Part shown: in pieces, positions 7,598-15,577 of the stretch
Layout: each line of letters opens with the position of its first letter
How positions within the stretch are numbered: position 1 is the first letter of the stretch
Origin: DAHUZL01 sp035533215
GTDB taxonomy: Bacteria; Chloroflexota; Dormibacteria; Aeolococcales; Bog-877
NCBI GenBank assembly: GCA_035533215.1
Contig: DATLUG010000011.1
Coordinates: forward strand, 1-33,458
DNA: 33,458 nt
Direction: 5' to 3'
The notes under the pieces: model-generated
Databases searched by the model: none
Seen by the model: the letters and a program-made list of their open reading frames with translations, nothing else
What the model was told of the DNA's origin: nothing
Made by a program: the position numbers and the translations under genes

Positions 7598-7669
7598 CTG
7601 GGGCGGAAGGACTCGAACCTTCGAATGGGGGATCCAAAGTCCCCTGCCTTACCACTTGGCGACGCCCCA
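7598..7669 (-). tRNA. tRNA-Gln (anticodon TTG)
   Basis: Read on the minus strand, a 72-nt cloverleaf folds. The acceptor stem TGGGGCG pairs with CGCCCCA and includes the U1-A72 pair typical of tRNA-Gln. The D arm contains GCCAAGTGGTAAGGC. The anticodon stem GGGGA/TCCCC has loop CTTTGGA, giving anticodon TTG. The T arm is GAAGG-TTCGAGT-CCTTC. The discriminator is G, and the following bases read CCGA, so CCA is not encoded and must be added after transcription. Confidence 0.95.
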
Positions 7670-7723
7670 TCGCCGCTGGCCGCGCTCGGCACCCGTGAGC
7701 GTACGCTGGCGCCCCGCTGGACC

Positions 7724-8152
7724 TCAGCGGAGGGTCGCTCGCAGTGTGATCTCGACGTTCCCCGCGAGGGCCTTGGACACCGGGCAGCCGTCCTTTGCCG
7801 CCGACGCTGCGGCCTGGAATCCGGCGGTGTCGATCCCGGGGACCGCTCCGTCGACGACCAGCACCATCGACGTGATCCCGATCGCGGTGGGGTCGAAGGT
7901 GCACGTCGCCCGCACCCGCAGCTCCTCGGGCGGGTGCCCGGTCCGGCTGAGACCGCCGGCGAGCGCCATCCCGTAGCAGGTGGCGTGCGCGGCCGCCAGC
8001 AGCTCCTCGGGGGTGGTGCCGTCGTCTGGGGTCCCCGCCCGGGCGCTCCAGGTCGCCGCCACCTCGGGGAGCGCCCCGGTTCCGAAGCTGGTCCGTCCCC
8101 GACCCTCCCGCAGGCTGCCGTGCCAGACGCTGGTCGCCGAACTCTCGGTCAT
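7724..8152 (-). CDS. OsmC/Ohr-family peroxiredoxin
   Basis: 142 residues from ATG 8152. OsmC-family features are the WHGSLREGRG start, the WSARAGTPDDGTTPEELLAAAHATCYGMAL block with the first redox Cys, and the second Cys in AAKDGCPVSKAL near the end. These cytoplasmic thiol peroxidases reduce organic hydroperoxides through the two cysteines. The upstream frame is open for another 1.2 kb and joins the TfoX-like gene; the start was set by the family N-terminus. It lies 54 bp from the 5' end of the tRNA gene, on the same strand. Whether it is OsmC or Ohr proper cannot be settled by eye. Confidence 0.88.
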   Translation of the reverse strand: MTESSATSVWHGSLREGRGRTSFGTGALPEVAATWSARAGTPDDGTTPEELLAAAHATCYGMALAGGLSRTGHPPEELRVRATCTFDPTAIGITSMVLVVDGAVPGIDTAGFQAAASAAKDGCPVSKALAGNVEITLRATLR

Positions 8153-9034
8153 GATCCGCCTCCCATCCGCGGCCGTGGCGCTCGGGCGAGCCCCGGCGCG
8201 TGCGCGCACCCCGAATTGTCGCCGCTGCAGCCCTCGCGCGCGCCGCCGGCCCGGTCGCCCACTGCGATGGGCTGCTGGCCGCCCCGGTCCCGTCCCGACG
8301 ACGTCGGTGAGGAGGCGGAGCGGTGCCAGGCGATCCGGCCGGCCAGCCCGACCGATGTGGTCACGGGCGGCCTCGCCGCCGGCGGCGGTGCCGTGCCCAT
8401 GCGGGAGCCGCTCGCCCCCGATGGCCGCGGTCGGCCGCCGGGTGCTCGTGCCTGGCCCACCGTGCAGGGGGTGGGGTCGAGCTTCGAGGACCCTGCGCTG
8501 CCGCGGGCCCGCACCCTCGTCCGGTCGGTGCGGCCCGGCATCGGGTCGATCCGCGGATGCGGTGGGAGCGGGCGCTCGCCGCTCTCCGACCGGGCGAGGC
8601 GCTCGGCCTGGTCTGGAACCGGCAGGTGTGGTCCGGTCATCCGCTCCGTCCGTCGTCGACGCGGCCTCCTGCCGCCACACTCCGGAGCGGGTCGATCGTG
8701 ACGGTGGCTCCGATCCCCGGGCCGGCCACGGCGTCGACGACGAGCGGTCCTGGATCCGGGCCGATCCGGTCGCTGCGGCGTCCTCCTGTCGCGTCAGGAC
8801 GACCGGGGTCAGCCGCCACCACCGCCGCCTCCTGCGCCTGGTTGCCGTCGCAGTCCGACCATCGCCGCCTCGGAGCGAGGCGATGGCAGCGCCGGTCGGA
8901 CGCGGTCGCCTGGGTGCTGGACTGGGCTGGGGCCGCGTCGAGCTGCCCGTTCGCCCGGAGGCGTACCACGTCCACCGGCAGGCTGATCCGGGCCGCCGCC
9001 CGGCGGCGCAGATCGGGGGACCGGCCTCGTGGTC
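8153..9034. other. About 0.9 kb without a supportable gene
   Basis: Several overlapping frames are open here on both strands. All give Arg/Ser/Pro/Gly-rich translations with no recognisable fold or motif, unlike the real genes on either side. I see no convincing tRNA, terminator or repeat. It may be a decayed gene or a genuine spacer between the TfoX-like gene and osmC. The absence of stops in the minus-strand TfoX frame is explained by high G+C. Confidence 0.4.
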
Positions 9035-9388
9035 GGACCCCGCCGGTGAGGCGAGCGCGCGGGCGTGACGGCGGGCGCCGTTCATCAGCCGGCGCCACCG
9101 GAGGGCATCGAACGGTCCGCTCGGCAGGGCCACCGACACCCCCCGCCGCACGGTTCGGCTGCGGCCCTCGGCGCTGGAGGCGTCGCCGGCCGCGATCAGC
9201 GCCGCGGCGGCGGCGGGAGGCAGCTTCGCCACCAGGCGGTCGTGATCGAGGAAGGCGCCGAACCTGCCGTCGACGCTGAGCCCGTCCCGGCCGAACATCC
9301 GGCGCCGGCCCACCCCGGGCTGGCGGAGGGACTCGGCCGCCAGGCTCTCGAACAGCTCCTGCGCGGCGGCCCGCTGGAGCCCGGTCAC
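9035..9388 (-). CDS. TfoX/Sxy N-terminal-domain protein (3' end uncertain)
   Basis: From GTG 9388 the first ~118 residues match a TfoX N-terminal domain. Matching segments are ELFESLAAESLRQPGVGRRRMFG, GLSVDGRFGAFLDHDRLVAKLPP, ALIAAGDA and a C-terminal RWRRLMNGARRHARAL. Such small proteins are common in G+C-rich bacteria and their role is unclear. No stop follows where the domain ends, and the same frame runs on to the osmC stop at 7724. The 3' limit given is where the recognisable domain ends. A lost stop codon or an indel near 9040 would explain this. It starts 36 bp after the Rieske oxygenase, on the same strand. Confidence 0.6.
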
Positions 9389-9424
9389 CTGGCCGCCCGC
9401 GCGGTCAGCCCGCTCGGCTCCGGC

Positions 9425-10624
9425 TCACCCGGTGGCGCCGGGCTGAGCCTCCACCGGCTCCGGTGGCCGGACCGCGCCCTCCAGGTATCCGCGGGCGATC
9501 ATGGTGTCGAACTGGTACACGGTGCTCTCCCGGCCGGCGAGCGGCCCGGGCCGGAATCCCCGCGACCCGACCCCGCGCTGGACCGCCTCGCACGCCTGCC
9601 AGTCCTCGCGGTTGGTGATGTCCCAGAAGTCGGCGGCATAGCGGGGGCTGAACCCCTCCTTCCGGGTCGCCTCGGGCGCGAACAGCCACTCGCACTCGAT
9701 CCGGCTGCGGCCGGGGGCGATCGGCTCCAGCCGGTGGGTCATCACGTAGTCCGGGTGGAGGGAGATCAGGAGGTTGGGGAAGACCGCGAAGTAGTGGACC
9801 TCGCGCCGCCGCTGTGCGTCCAGCCGCGGCAGCGGCAGGCCCAGGCTGCGACCGTCGAGCGACATCGTCTCGGCGTGGTCCATCAGCAGCATCGGGCCGC
9901 CGGCGAACATCCCCTGGGCGACCAGGTCCCGGCTGCTGTCGGGCGGGGAGACCCGGCAGAGCTCGGGGTGGATGCTGGGGCAGTGGTAGCACTCGTGGTA
10001 GTTCTCCACCACCAGCTTCCAGTTGGCCGCCACCTCGTAGTCGTGGCGCTCCACCGTCACCAGCCGCTCCGGCTCCCAGTCCCCGACCAGCTCGCCGAGG
10101 TTGCCGAGGTACGGGCCCAGGGCCTCGGCATTGCCGTCGGGGTTGACGAAGATCCAGCCGTGCCATTCCTCCATCCGCATCGGCACCAGGCTGTACTGGC
10201 CGGGGTCGAAGCCGGGCCCGCCGTCGAAGCGGGGCGCCGCCCGCAGCCCGCCGTCCAACCCGTACGCCCAGCCGTGGTACGGGCATTTGATGGCGCGCTT
10301 GCGGACCTCGGTGCCCACCGGCAGGAGCTCGTGGCCGCGGTGCCGGCAGACGTCGTAGAACGAGTGGAGGGCGCCGTCCGCGTCGCGGGTGAGGAGCGCC
10401 TGCTCGGTGCCGGCCCGCACCGCCCGCTGGCTGCCGGCATCGATCGAGGCTGACCGTCCGACCACGACCCAGGTGGCGTCGAAGAAATGCTCGATCTCCC
10501 ACGCCAGCACCTCGGGGGCGGTGTAGGCGGCGCCGGGAAGGATGTGGGCGTCGCCCAGCGGGGCCAGGGTGGCGGCGAGCCCGGCGGCGTCGATCGGAGC
10601 GGGGACGGGGGTGCGGGCAGCCAT
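9425..10624 (-). CDS. Rieske non-heme iron oxygenase, alpha subunit
   Basis: 399 residues. The Rieske [2Fe-2S] ligands are Cys93-x-His95 and Cys114-x2-His117 (CRHRGH...CPYHGW). The catalytic domain has the mononuclear iron motif ENYHECYHCPSIHPEL with His214 and His219, and a likely third ligand Asp341 in REDWQACEAVQRG. The size and this arrangement fit the family containing choline/glycine-betaine monooxygenases and ring-hydroxylating oxygenases. It needs a separate reductase, and none is visible here. The start is well placed: the ppgK stop overlaps TAGGAG, seven bases before the ATG at 10624, so it is very likely co-transcribed with ppgK. The substrate cannot be read from sequence. Confidence 0.9.
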   Translation of the reverse strand: MAARTPVPAPIDAAGLAATLAPLGDAHILPGAAYTAPEVLAWEIEHFFDATWVVVGRSASIDAGSQRAVRAGTEQALLTRDADGALHSFYDVCRHRGHELLPVGTEVRKRAIKCPYHGWAYGLDGGLRAAPRFDGGPGFDPGQYSLVPMRMEEWHGWIFVNPDGNAEALGPYLGNLGELVGDWEPERLVTVERHDYEVAANWKLVVENYHECYHCPSIHPELCRVSPPDSSRDLVAQGMFAGGPMLLMDHAETMSLDGRSLGLPLPRLDAQRRREVHYFAVFPNLLISLHPDYVMTHRLEPIAPGRSRIECEWLFAPEATRKEGFSPRYAADFWDITNREDWQACEAVQRGVGSRGFRPGPLAGRESTVYQFDTMIARGYLEGAVRPPEPVEAQPGATG

Positions 10625-10634
10625 GCGCGGTCTC

Positions 10635-11465
10635 CTATTCGGAACGGCCGTTCAGTATAGGCCGAGCCCGGCGGGCGGCCGGGAGGGGACGGGCGAGCGC
10701 CCCGCCGGCCTCGCCCTGGGCCGCCTCCACCGCCGCTCGGGCGTGCAGCGCCGCCCCCACGATGCCGGCATCGTTCTGCAGCTGGGCCGCCACCACCTCG
10801 CAGGCCGGATGGAGGCGGGGCAGGAAGCGGTCGGCCCGGGCGCTGACCCCCCCCCCGAGGATGATGAGCTCGGGGTTGAGCAGCGCCTCCACCCGCTCCA
10901 GGTACTCGTCCAGGTGGGCCGCCCACGTCTTCCAGCTGAGGTGGCGCTGGTCCCGGACCCGCGCCGAGGCGCGCCGCTCGGCGTCCCGGCCACGGATCTC
11001 CAGGTGCCCCATCTCGGTGTTGGGCACCAGCCGGCCGTCGAGGAAGAGCGCGCTGCCGATCCCGGTGCCGAGGGTCACCATCAGGACCACGCCGCCGCGG
11101 CCGCGACCGGCCCCGAACGCCATCTCGGCCAGCCCGGCCGCGTCGGCGTCGTTGAGGACGACGACCGTCCGATCGGTGGCGCGCCCCAGCAGTGCGTGGG
11201 CATCGGTGCCGACCCAGCCGGGGTCGAGGTTGGGGCAGGTGCGGATCACCCCCCGGATGACGACCCCGGGGATGGTGCAGCCGATGCGGTCGCCCTCGCC
11301 GAACTGGCGGCTGATGCGGGCGACCGCCGCGGCCACCGCCGCTGGCCGGGACGGGACCGGGGTCGGGATGCGGACCCGGTCGCGGACCAGCCGGCCGGTC
11401 TCGGTGTCCACCGGGGCGCCCTTGATCCCCGAGCCGCCGATGTCGATGCCGAGGCAGGGAATCAC
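10635..11465 (-). CDS. ppgK: Polyphosphate glucokinase (ROK family)
   Basis: 276 residues from GTG 11465, which is preceded by GGGAGG. Sugar-kinase motifs are phosphate-1 CLGIDIGGSGIKG, VVLNDADAAGLAE with the catalytic Asp, and the phosphate-2 region TLGTGIGSALFLDGRLVPNTEMGHLEI. The adenosine-type motif is LIILGGGVSA. The GTGIGSAL plus PNTE-GH combination and the C-terminal LSWKTWAAHLDEYL block are characteristic of polyphosphate-dependent glucokinase, which phosphorylates glucose using polyphosphate and/or ATP. It lies 58 bp after the MerR-type gene and 10 bp before the Rieske gene, same strand. The alternative is another ROK glucokinase. Confidence 0.88.
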   Translation of the reverse strand: MIPCLGIDIGGSGIKGAPVDTETGRLVRDRVRIPTPVPSRPAAVAAAVARISRQFGEGDRIGCTIPGVVIRGVIRTCPNLDPGWVGTDAHALLGRATDRTVVVLNDADAAGLAEMAFGAGRGRGGVVLMVTLGTGIGSALFLDGRLVPNTEMGHLEIRGRDAERRASARVRDQRHLSWKTWAAHLDEYLERVEALLNPELIILGGGVSARADRFLPRLHPACEVVAAQLQNDAGIVGAALHARAAVEAAQGEAGGALARPLPAARRARPILNGRSE

Positions 11466-11523
11466 CCCGACCGTCCTCCCGGGCCGGGCTCCCGCAGCCC
11501 CTGGCCCCGACCGTGCGCGCCGC

Positions 11524-12447
11524 TCATGATGACGCCGAGTGGGCGGCCGCGGGGCGGCGCGAAACCACCACCATCCCCAGCACCACGAGTCCGCGGCGCC
11601 CGGCCTCCCGCCGCGTGGTCCGCAGGACCTGGGCCGCCAGCGGCGAGATCGACTCGGCCCAGAGCTCGAAGCCCCGGTTGAGCACGTCGACCGCCTGGGC
11701 CCGGGCGCAGGCGGAGCGGAAGAGGGTGGCCACCGGCTCCGGGAGCGGCGCATCGATCTGGGACTGGACCCACTCCGAGCCCAGCCGGTCGGCGGCCGCG
11801 GGCGGAGCGTCCTCGGCGACGAGGGCGAGGATCCGCGCCGCCAGCCCGCGCATGCGCTGGAAGAGGAGGGGGTGCTCGGGAACCAGGGCCAGGCGCTCCA
11901 GCAGGTCGGTGATCGCCGCCGGCAGCACCATCTGGCCGAAGAGGGCCGGCACCGGCAGCCCCCAGTCCTCGCCCAGCAGGCGGCCGAAGGCGGCGCTGGC
12001 CTGATCGGAGAGGGGCTGGGCCAGCCTCCCGAAGATGCCAAGGCTCTCGCGGTGGGCGGAGGCGACCCGGGCGACGATCCGCTCCGCCGGGGCCTCCGGC
12101 TCGGCGAGCGCGGTGTCGACCGCTCTCAGCAGCCGGTCGATCCGGTCGCGCTCCCCGCCGAGGGTTTCACGGTGGCGCAGCAGCGCCGCCCGCAGATCCT
12201 GGGAGCCCCCGCTCAGCGACCGGCGGATCTCGTCGAGGCCCATCCCCAGGCTGCGCAGGAGATCGATGTGGAGGAGCCGGAGCACGTCGGCGGCGCTGAA
12301 GTGGCGGTAGCCGCTGGCGGCGTGGTCGAGGCGGACGAGGCCCCGGGCCTCGTAGTGGCGGATCCGCCCGGGGGTGATCCCGGTGAGCGCCGCCACCTGA
12401 CCGATGTTCAGGCGGGTTGGGTCGGGCCCGGGAGCCGGTCCGTTCAC
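11524..12447 (-). CDS. MerR-family transcriptional regulator
   Basis: About 307 residues from GTG 12447. The N-terminal winged helix is classic MerR: LNIGQVAALTGITPGRIRHYEARGLV, then GYRHFSAADVLRLLHIDLLRSLGMGLDEI. A long C-terminal region (about residues 90-300) of helices has no familiar ligand motif and lacks the cysteines of metal-sensing MerR proteins. The frame is open further upstream, but there it only mirrors hpnH on the other strand. Its start is 7 bp from a MerR-type dyad at 12455-12475, so it probably controls itself and the divergent hpnH. Confidence 0.82.
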   Translation of the reverse strand: MNGPAPGPDPTRLNIGQVAALTGITPGRIRHYEARGLVRLDHAASGYRHFSAADVLRLLHIDLLRSLGMGLDEIRRSLSGGSQDLRAALLRHRETLGGERDRIDRLLRAVDTALAEPEAPAERIVARVASAHRESLGIFGRLAQPLSDQASAAFGRLLGEDWGLPVPALFGQMVLPAAITDLLERLALVPEHPLLFQRMRGLAARILALVAEDAPPAAADRLGSEWVQSQIDAPLPEPVATLFRSACARAQAVDVLNRGFELWAESISPLAAQVLRTTRREAGRRGLVVLGMVVVSRRPAAAHSASS

Positions 12448-12451
12448 GGGC

Positions 12452-12482
12452 TTGACTCTCCGACCATTGGAGAGTTGATTAT
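12452..12482 (+). promoter_or_regulatory. MerR-type promoter/operator driving hpnH
   Basis: TTGACT at 12452-12457 serves as the -35. GATTAT at 12477-12482 serves as the -10 (four of six to consensus). The spacer is 19 bp, the over-long spacing typical of MerR-activated promoters. A perfect 7-bp dyad, ACTCTCC (12455-12461) and GGAGAGT (12469-12475), is centred in it. The MerR-type gene begins 5 bp to the left of the -35 on the opposite strand, and hpnH starts 40 bp to the right. Confidence 0.7.
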
Positions 12483-12522
12483 GCTGGCACAACCATTTCG
12501 TCCGCCCGTGCCGAGGTGCCCG

Positions 12523-13527
12523 ATGTCCATCCCGCTTCGCCAGAAGGTTAAGGTCGGGGCCTACGTCGCCCGCCAGCGGCTCCGCCGCAACGAGAAGTTC
12601 GCGCTCGTCCTCCAGCTTGAGCCGCTCTACCAGTGCAACCTGGAGTGCGCCGGCTGCGGCAAGATCCAGCATCCCGACGACATCCTCCGGCGCCGTCTCT
12701 CGGTCCAGCAGTGCATCGACGCGGCGGAGGAGTGCCAGGCCCCGGTGGTGTCGATCGCCGGCGGCGAGCCCCTGGTCCACCGCGAGATCGACCAGATCGC
12801 GGCCGCCCTGGTCGAGCGCAAGAAGTTCGTCTACCTCTGCTCCAATGCCCTCCTGCTGGAGAAGAAGCTCGACCTGTTCACCCCCAACCCCTACTTCGCC
12901 TGGTCGATCCACCTGGACGGGCTGCGGGAGCGCCACGACCAGTCGGTCTGTCGCACAGGGGTGTTCGACAAGGCGGTGGCCGCGGTGCGGGAGGCCAAGC
13001 GCCGGGGCTTCCGGGTCACCACCAACACCACCTTCTTCACCCAGGACAACGCCCGCACCGTGCGCGAGGTGCTCGACTTCCTCAACGACGACCTCCAGGT
13101 CGACAACATGCAGATCTCGCCCGGCTACGCCTACGAGAAGGCGCCCGACCAGGAGCACTTCCTCCAGGTGGAGCGCACCCGCGAGGTGTTCCGCGAGGCC
13201 TTCGCCGACGGCCGGCGCAAGCGCTGGCGTCTCAACCACTCGCCCCTGTTCCTCGACTTCCTGGAGGGCAAGGTCGACTTCAACTGCACCGCCTGGGCGA
13301 TCCCCTCCTACTCGGTGCTGGGCTGGCAGCGTCCCTGCTACCTGCTCGGCGAGGGCTACGCCACCAGTTACCGCGACCTCCTGGACACCACCCTGTGGGA
13401 CCAGTACGGGCGCGGTCGCAACCCCAAGTGCGCCAACTGCATGGCCCACTGCGGCTACGAGCCGACCGCGGTGGTGGCGACCACCCACTCCCTGAGGGAA
13501 TCGCTCCGGGCTGCGCTGGCGAGCTGA
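12523..13527 (+). CDS. hpnH: HpnH, radical SAM adenosyl-hopene transferase
   Basis: 334 residues. The radical SAM cluster motif is Cys38-x3-Cys42-x2-Cys45 in YQCNLECAGCGKI, followed by the SIAGGEPLVH segment. C-terminal conserved blocks include QISPGYAYEKAPDQEHF, WSIHLDG and a cysteine group in NPKCANCMAHCGYE. HpnH adds the 5'-deoxyadenosyl radical to diploptene, giving adenosylhopane, the first step of extended (C35) hopanoid side chains at the membrane. ATG 12523 is preceded by GAGGTG; ATG 12481 is an alternative. No squalene-hopene cyclase or other hpn gene is in the window. The MerR-type promoter just upstream suggests it is switched by a signal. Confidence 0.92.
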   Translation: MSIPLRQKVKVGAYVARQRLRRNEKFALVLQLEPLYQCNLECAGCGKIQHPDDILRRRLSVQQCIDAAEECQAPVVSIAGGEPLVHREIDQIAAALVERKKFVYLCSNALLLEKKLDLFTPNPYFAWSIHLDGLRERHDQSVCRTGVFDKAVAAVREAKRRGFRVTTNTTFFTQDNARTVREVLDFLNDDLQVDNMQISPGYAYEKAPDQEHFLQVERTREVFREAFADGRRKRWRLNHSPLFLDFLEGKVDFNCTAWAIPSYSVLGWQRPCYLLGEGYATSYRDLLDTTLWDQYGRGRNPKCANCMAHCGYEPTAVVATTHSLRESLRAALAS

Positions 13528-13681
13528 CCTGGGGGTTGCCCTCCCGGAAGCGCGGGTCGGCGTGGCGGGTGCCTGGCCCGGCGCCCCCGGGCCGCCCCCC
13601 GATGTCGACAAACGCCTCGCAGCCTCGACATCTGCGGGAGCGGCACCACCAGGGGGCCGCAGCGCCACGAGGGATGAAGCG
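13528..13681. other. Short intergenic stretch after hpnH
   Basis: About 150 bp. It contains a G+C-rich segment (GGCCCGGCGCCCCCGGGCC near 13574-13592) able to fold into a strong hairpin. No T-run follows, so it is not a typical intrinsic terminator. Otherwise I see nothing here. Confidence 0.3.
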
Positions 13682-13833
13682 ATGCGGTTCATCCTGCTGC
13701 AGAACTGCGGTCCGGTCGAGGCGGACCGCCAGCCCATGACGGAGTGGGCCCCGAGGACATCAGGGCCCACCTCGACTTCCAGCTCGCAGCCGAACCGGGG
13801 ATCTCGCCGAGGCTCAGCCGGGCGGCGGCGTAG
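13682..13833 (+). pseudogene. YCII-related (DGPF) protein remnant, frameshifted and truncated
   Basis: From ATG 13682 the translation begins MRFILLQNCGPVEADRQPM and continues TEWAP, the usual start of YCII/DGPF-domain proteins. After a shift of frame near 13753 it continues EDIRAHLDFQL, again as expected for the family. It then loses similarity and stops with TAG at 13831-13833. Family members are normally about 100 residues or more, with a GELVDAQGL segment that is absent. It is a decayed gene just upstream of moaA. Confidence 0.6.
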
Positions 13834-13845
13834 ACTCGGACGTCG

Positions 13846-14874
13846 GTGACGATGTCCTCGGCGTCCGCCCCGACCGACCGGCTCGGCCGCCGACTCCGCG
13901 ATCTGCGGGTCTCGGTCACCGACCGCTGCAACTTCCGCTGCGGCTACTGCATGCCGCGGTCGGTGTACGGCCCCGGGTTCCGCTTCGCCCCCCGGGCCCA
14001 GATCCTGACCTTCGAGGAGATCGCACGACTGGTCGCGGTGGCGACCCGGATCGGCGTCCGCAAGGTGCGCCTCACCGGCGGCGAGCCGCTGGTGAGGCGC
14101 GACCTGGAGCGGCTGGTCGACCAGCTGGCCGCCCTCCCCCTGGTGGAGGACCTCGCCCTCACCACCAACGGCAGCCTGCTCGCGGGAAAGGCCGCGGGAC
14201 TGCGGGCGGCCGGCCTCCGACGGGTGACGGTGAGCCTGGACAGCCTCGACCCCACCACCTTCGCGCGCATGAACGACGTCGGGGTGCCGGTGGCAACGGT
14301 CCTGGAGGGCATTGACGCGGCGCGGTCAGCGGGGTTCTGTCCGATCAAGCTCAACATGGTCGTGCGGCGCGGCCTCAACGACGACGGCCTCCTCGACCTG
14401 GTCGACTTCGCCCGCCGCCAGGGCCACGTCCTGCGCTGCATCGAGTACATGGACGTCGGGCACACCAACGGCTGGCGGATGGATGAGGTGGTGCCGGCGG
14501 CCGAGATCATCGGCCGCATCGACGCGGTCCACCGGCTGGAGCCGCTGCCGCCGCGGGTGCCGGGCGAGGTCGCCCGTCGCTACCGCTACCTGGACGGCGG
14601 GGGCGAGGTGGGGGTGATCGCCTCCGTCACCGAGCCCTTCTGCGGGGCCTGCACGAGGGCCCGCCTCTCCGCCGAGGGCCGCCTGTACACCTGCCTCTTC
14701 GCCACCGGGGGCGACGACCTCCGTGCCCCGCTGCGCCAGGGCGCCTCCGACGCGGAGCTCCTGCAGCGGATGGCCGGGACCTGGCAGGCCCGCGCCGACC
14801 GCTACTCGGAGCTGCGCGCGGGCGGAACGCCCGCCGACCCGCGGCGGGTGGAGATGTCCACCGTCGGCGGCTGA
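13846..14874 (+). CDS. moaA: GTP 3',8-cyclase MoaA
   Basis: 342 residues from GTG 13846 (ATG 13852 is also possible). The N-terminal radical SAM cluster is Cys28-x3-Cys32-x2-Cys35 in TDRCNFRCGYCMP. RLTGGEPLVRRDL is the SAM region. The C-terminal second [4Fe-4S] cluster uses Cys266, Cys269 and Cys283. The protein ends in Gly-Gly (STVGG), the tail required for catalysis. It converts GTP to the cyclic precursor used by MoaC in the first step of molybdenum cofactor synthesis. No other moa/moe gene is adjacent, and I see no Moco-riboswitch-like fold in the short leader. Confidence 0.95.
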   Translation: MTMSSASAPTDRLGRRLRDLRVSVTDRCNFRCGYCMPRSVYGPGFRFAPRAQILTFEEIARLVAVATRIGVRKVRLTGGEPLVRRDLERLVDQLAALPLVEDLALTTNGSLLAGKAAGLRAAGLRRVTVSLDSLDPTTFARMNDVGVPVATVLEGIDAARSAGFCPIKLNMVVRRGLNDDGLLDLVDFARRQGHVLRCIEYMDVGHTNGWRMDEVVPAAEIIGRIDAVHRLEPLPPRVPGEVARRYRYLDGGGEVGVIASVTEPFCGACTRARLSAEGRLYTCLFATGGDDLRAPLRQGASDAELLQRMAGTWQARADRYSELRAGGTPADPRRVEMSTVGG

Positions 14875-14898
14875 GGCGGAGATCGCGGCGACCGCCGA

Positions 14899-15534
14899 TC
14901 AGCCGCCCGCGCGGCCGGCCCCGGGCTCGCGCCGCATCGCCCACAGGAGGGGGCCGCGCGGGAGCCGGGCCTCACCCACGACGGTGAAGCCGCGGTGCCC
15001 GTAGAAGGTGACGTCGGCCGCGGTCGCGGTGTGGAGGAGGGTCGGCACCGCCTCACGGTCGCTGCGACAAAGGCCCTCTCGGAGGAGGGCCGTGCCGAGG
15101 CCGGACCGCTGTCGGCCGGGCTCGGTGCCGAGGATGGAGAGGTACCGGTGGGGCTGGGGCGGGAGCTGCTGAGCCAGCCGCGCGAAGCCCGCCGCCACCA
15201 CCGGCAGCCGCCGCCCGAAGACGCGGGCGGCGCCGACGGTGAGCCGCAGCTGCGCCCGCCAGCCGAGGCGGGGCGGCCCCCCATCCGGGTGGGGCGCGAG
15301 CCAGAGCGCGGCCGCGGCCGCCTCACCCGCCACCACGAGCTCGCCCCCGGTGAGGGGGCTGGTCGCCAGCTCCCAGGCGATCATCCGCTCCAGCCGGCGC
15401 AGGCGGGAGCCGGGCTCGGGGAAGAGCCAGAAGGTGGTGGGGTCGTCCCGGAAGGCCCGGGTCAGCATCCGGGTGAGCTGGGGGAGGTCGGCCGGCCCGG
15501 CCCGGCGCAGGTCCGCCACCGCGGCCGGGCTCAA
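14899..15534 (-). CDS. GNAT-family N-acetyltransferase
   Basis: 211 residues using TTG 15534; an in-frame GTG at 15519 is an alternative start. The GNAT pattern is clear: LRRAGPADLPQLTRMLTRAFRDDP at the N-terminus, the acetyl-CoA loop EPGRQRSGLGTALL, then LLHTATAADVTFYGHRGFTVVGE. It probably acetylates a small molecule, with the target unknown. It is convergent with moaA (24 bp apart) and 43 bp downstream of the Dabb gene on the same strand, so it could be the last gene of the Lrp-led operon. Confidence 0.8.
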   Translation of the reverse strand: MSPAAVADLRRAGPADLPQLTRMLTRAFRDDPTTFWLFPEPGSRLRRLERMIAWELATSPLTGGELVVAGEAAAAALWLAPHPDGGPPRLGWRAQLRLTVGAARVFGRRLPVVAAGFARLAQQLPPQPHRYLSILGTEPGRQRSGLGTALLREGLCRSDREAVPTLLHTATAADVTFYGHRGFTVVGEARLPRGPLLWAMRREPGAGRAGG

Positions 15535-15577
15535 CGAGGTTCCGGGCTCCGGTCGCGGCCGGCGTGGTCCGGCCCGG

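Noticed and set aside
7406..8701. Plus-strand open frame crossing the tRNA and osmC
   Set aside because: It runs through the tRNA-Gln gene and antisense to OsmC, and the translation shows no domain.
8637..9098. Minus-strand frame of 153 codons with an ISLPVDVVRL segment
   Set aside because: The segment briefly suggested a ribbon-helix-helix protein, but the rest is unstructured Arg-rich sequence and it overlaps the TfoX-like gene.
13834..13852. Molybdenum-cofactor riboswitch upstream of moaA
   Set aside because: The space between the YCII remnant and moaA is too short, and I could not fold the characteristic structure further upstream.
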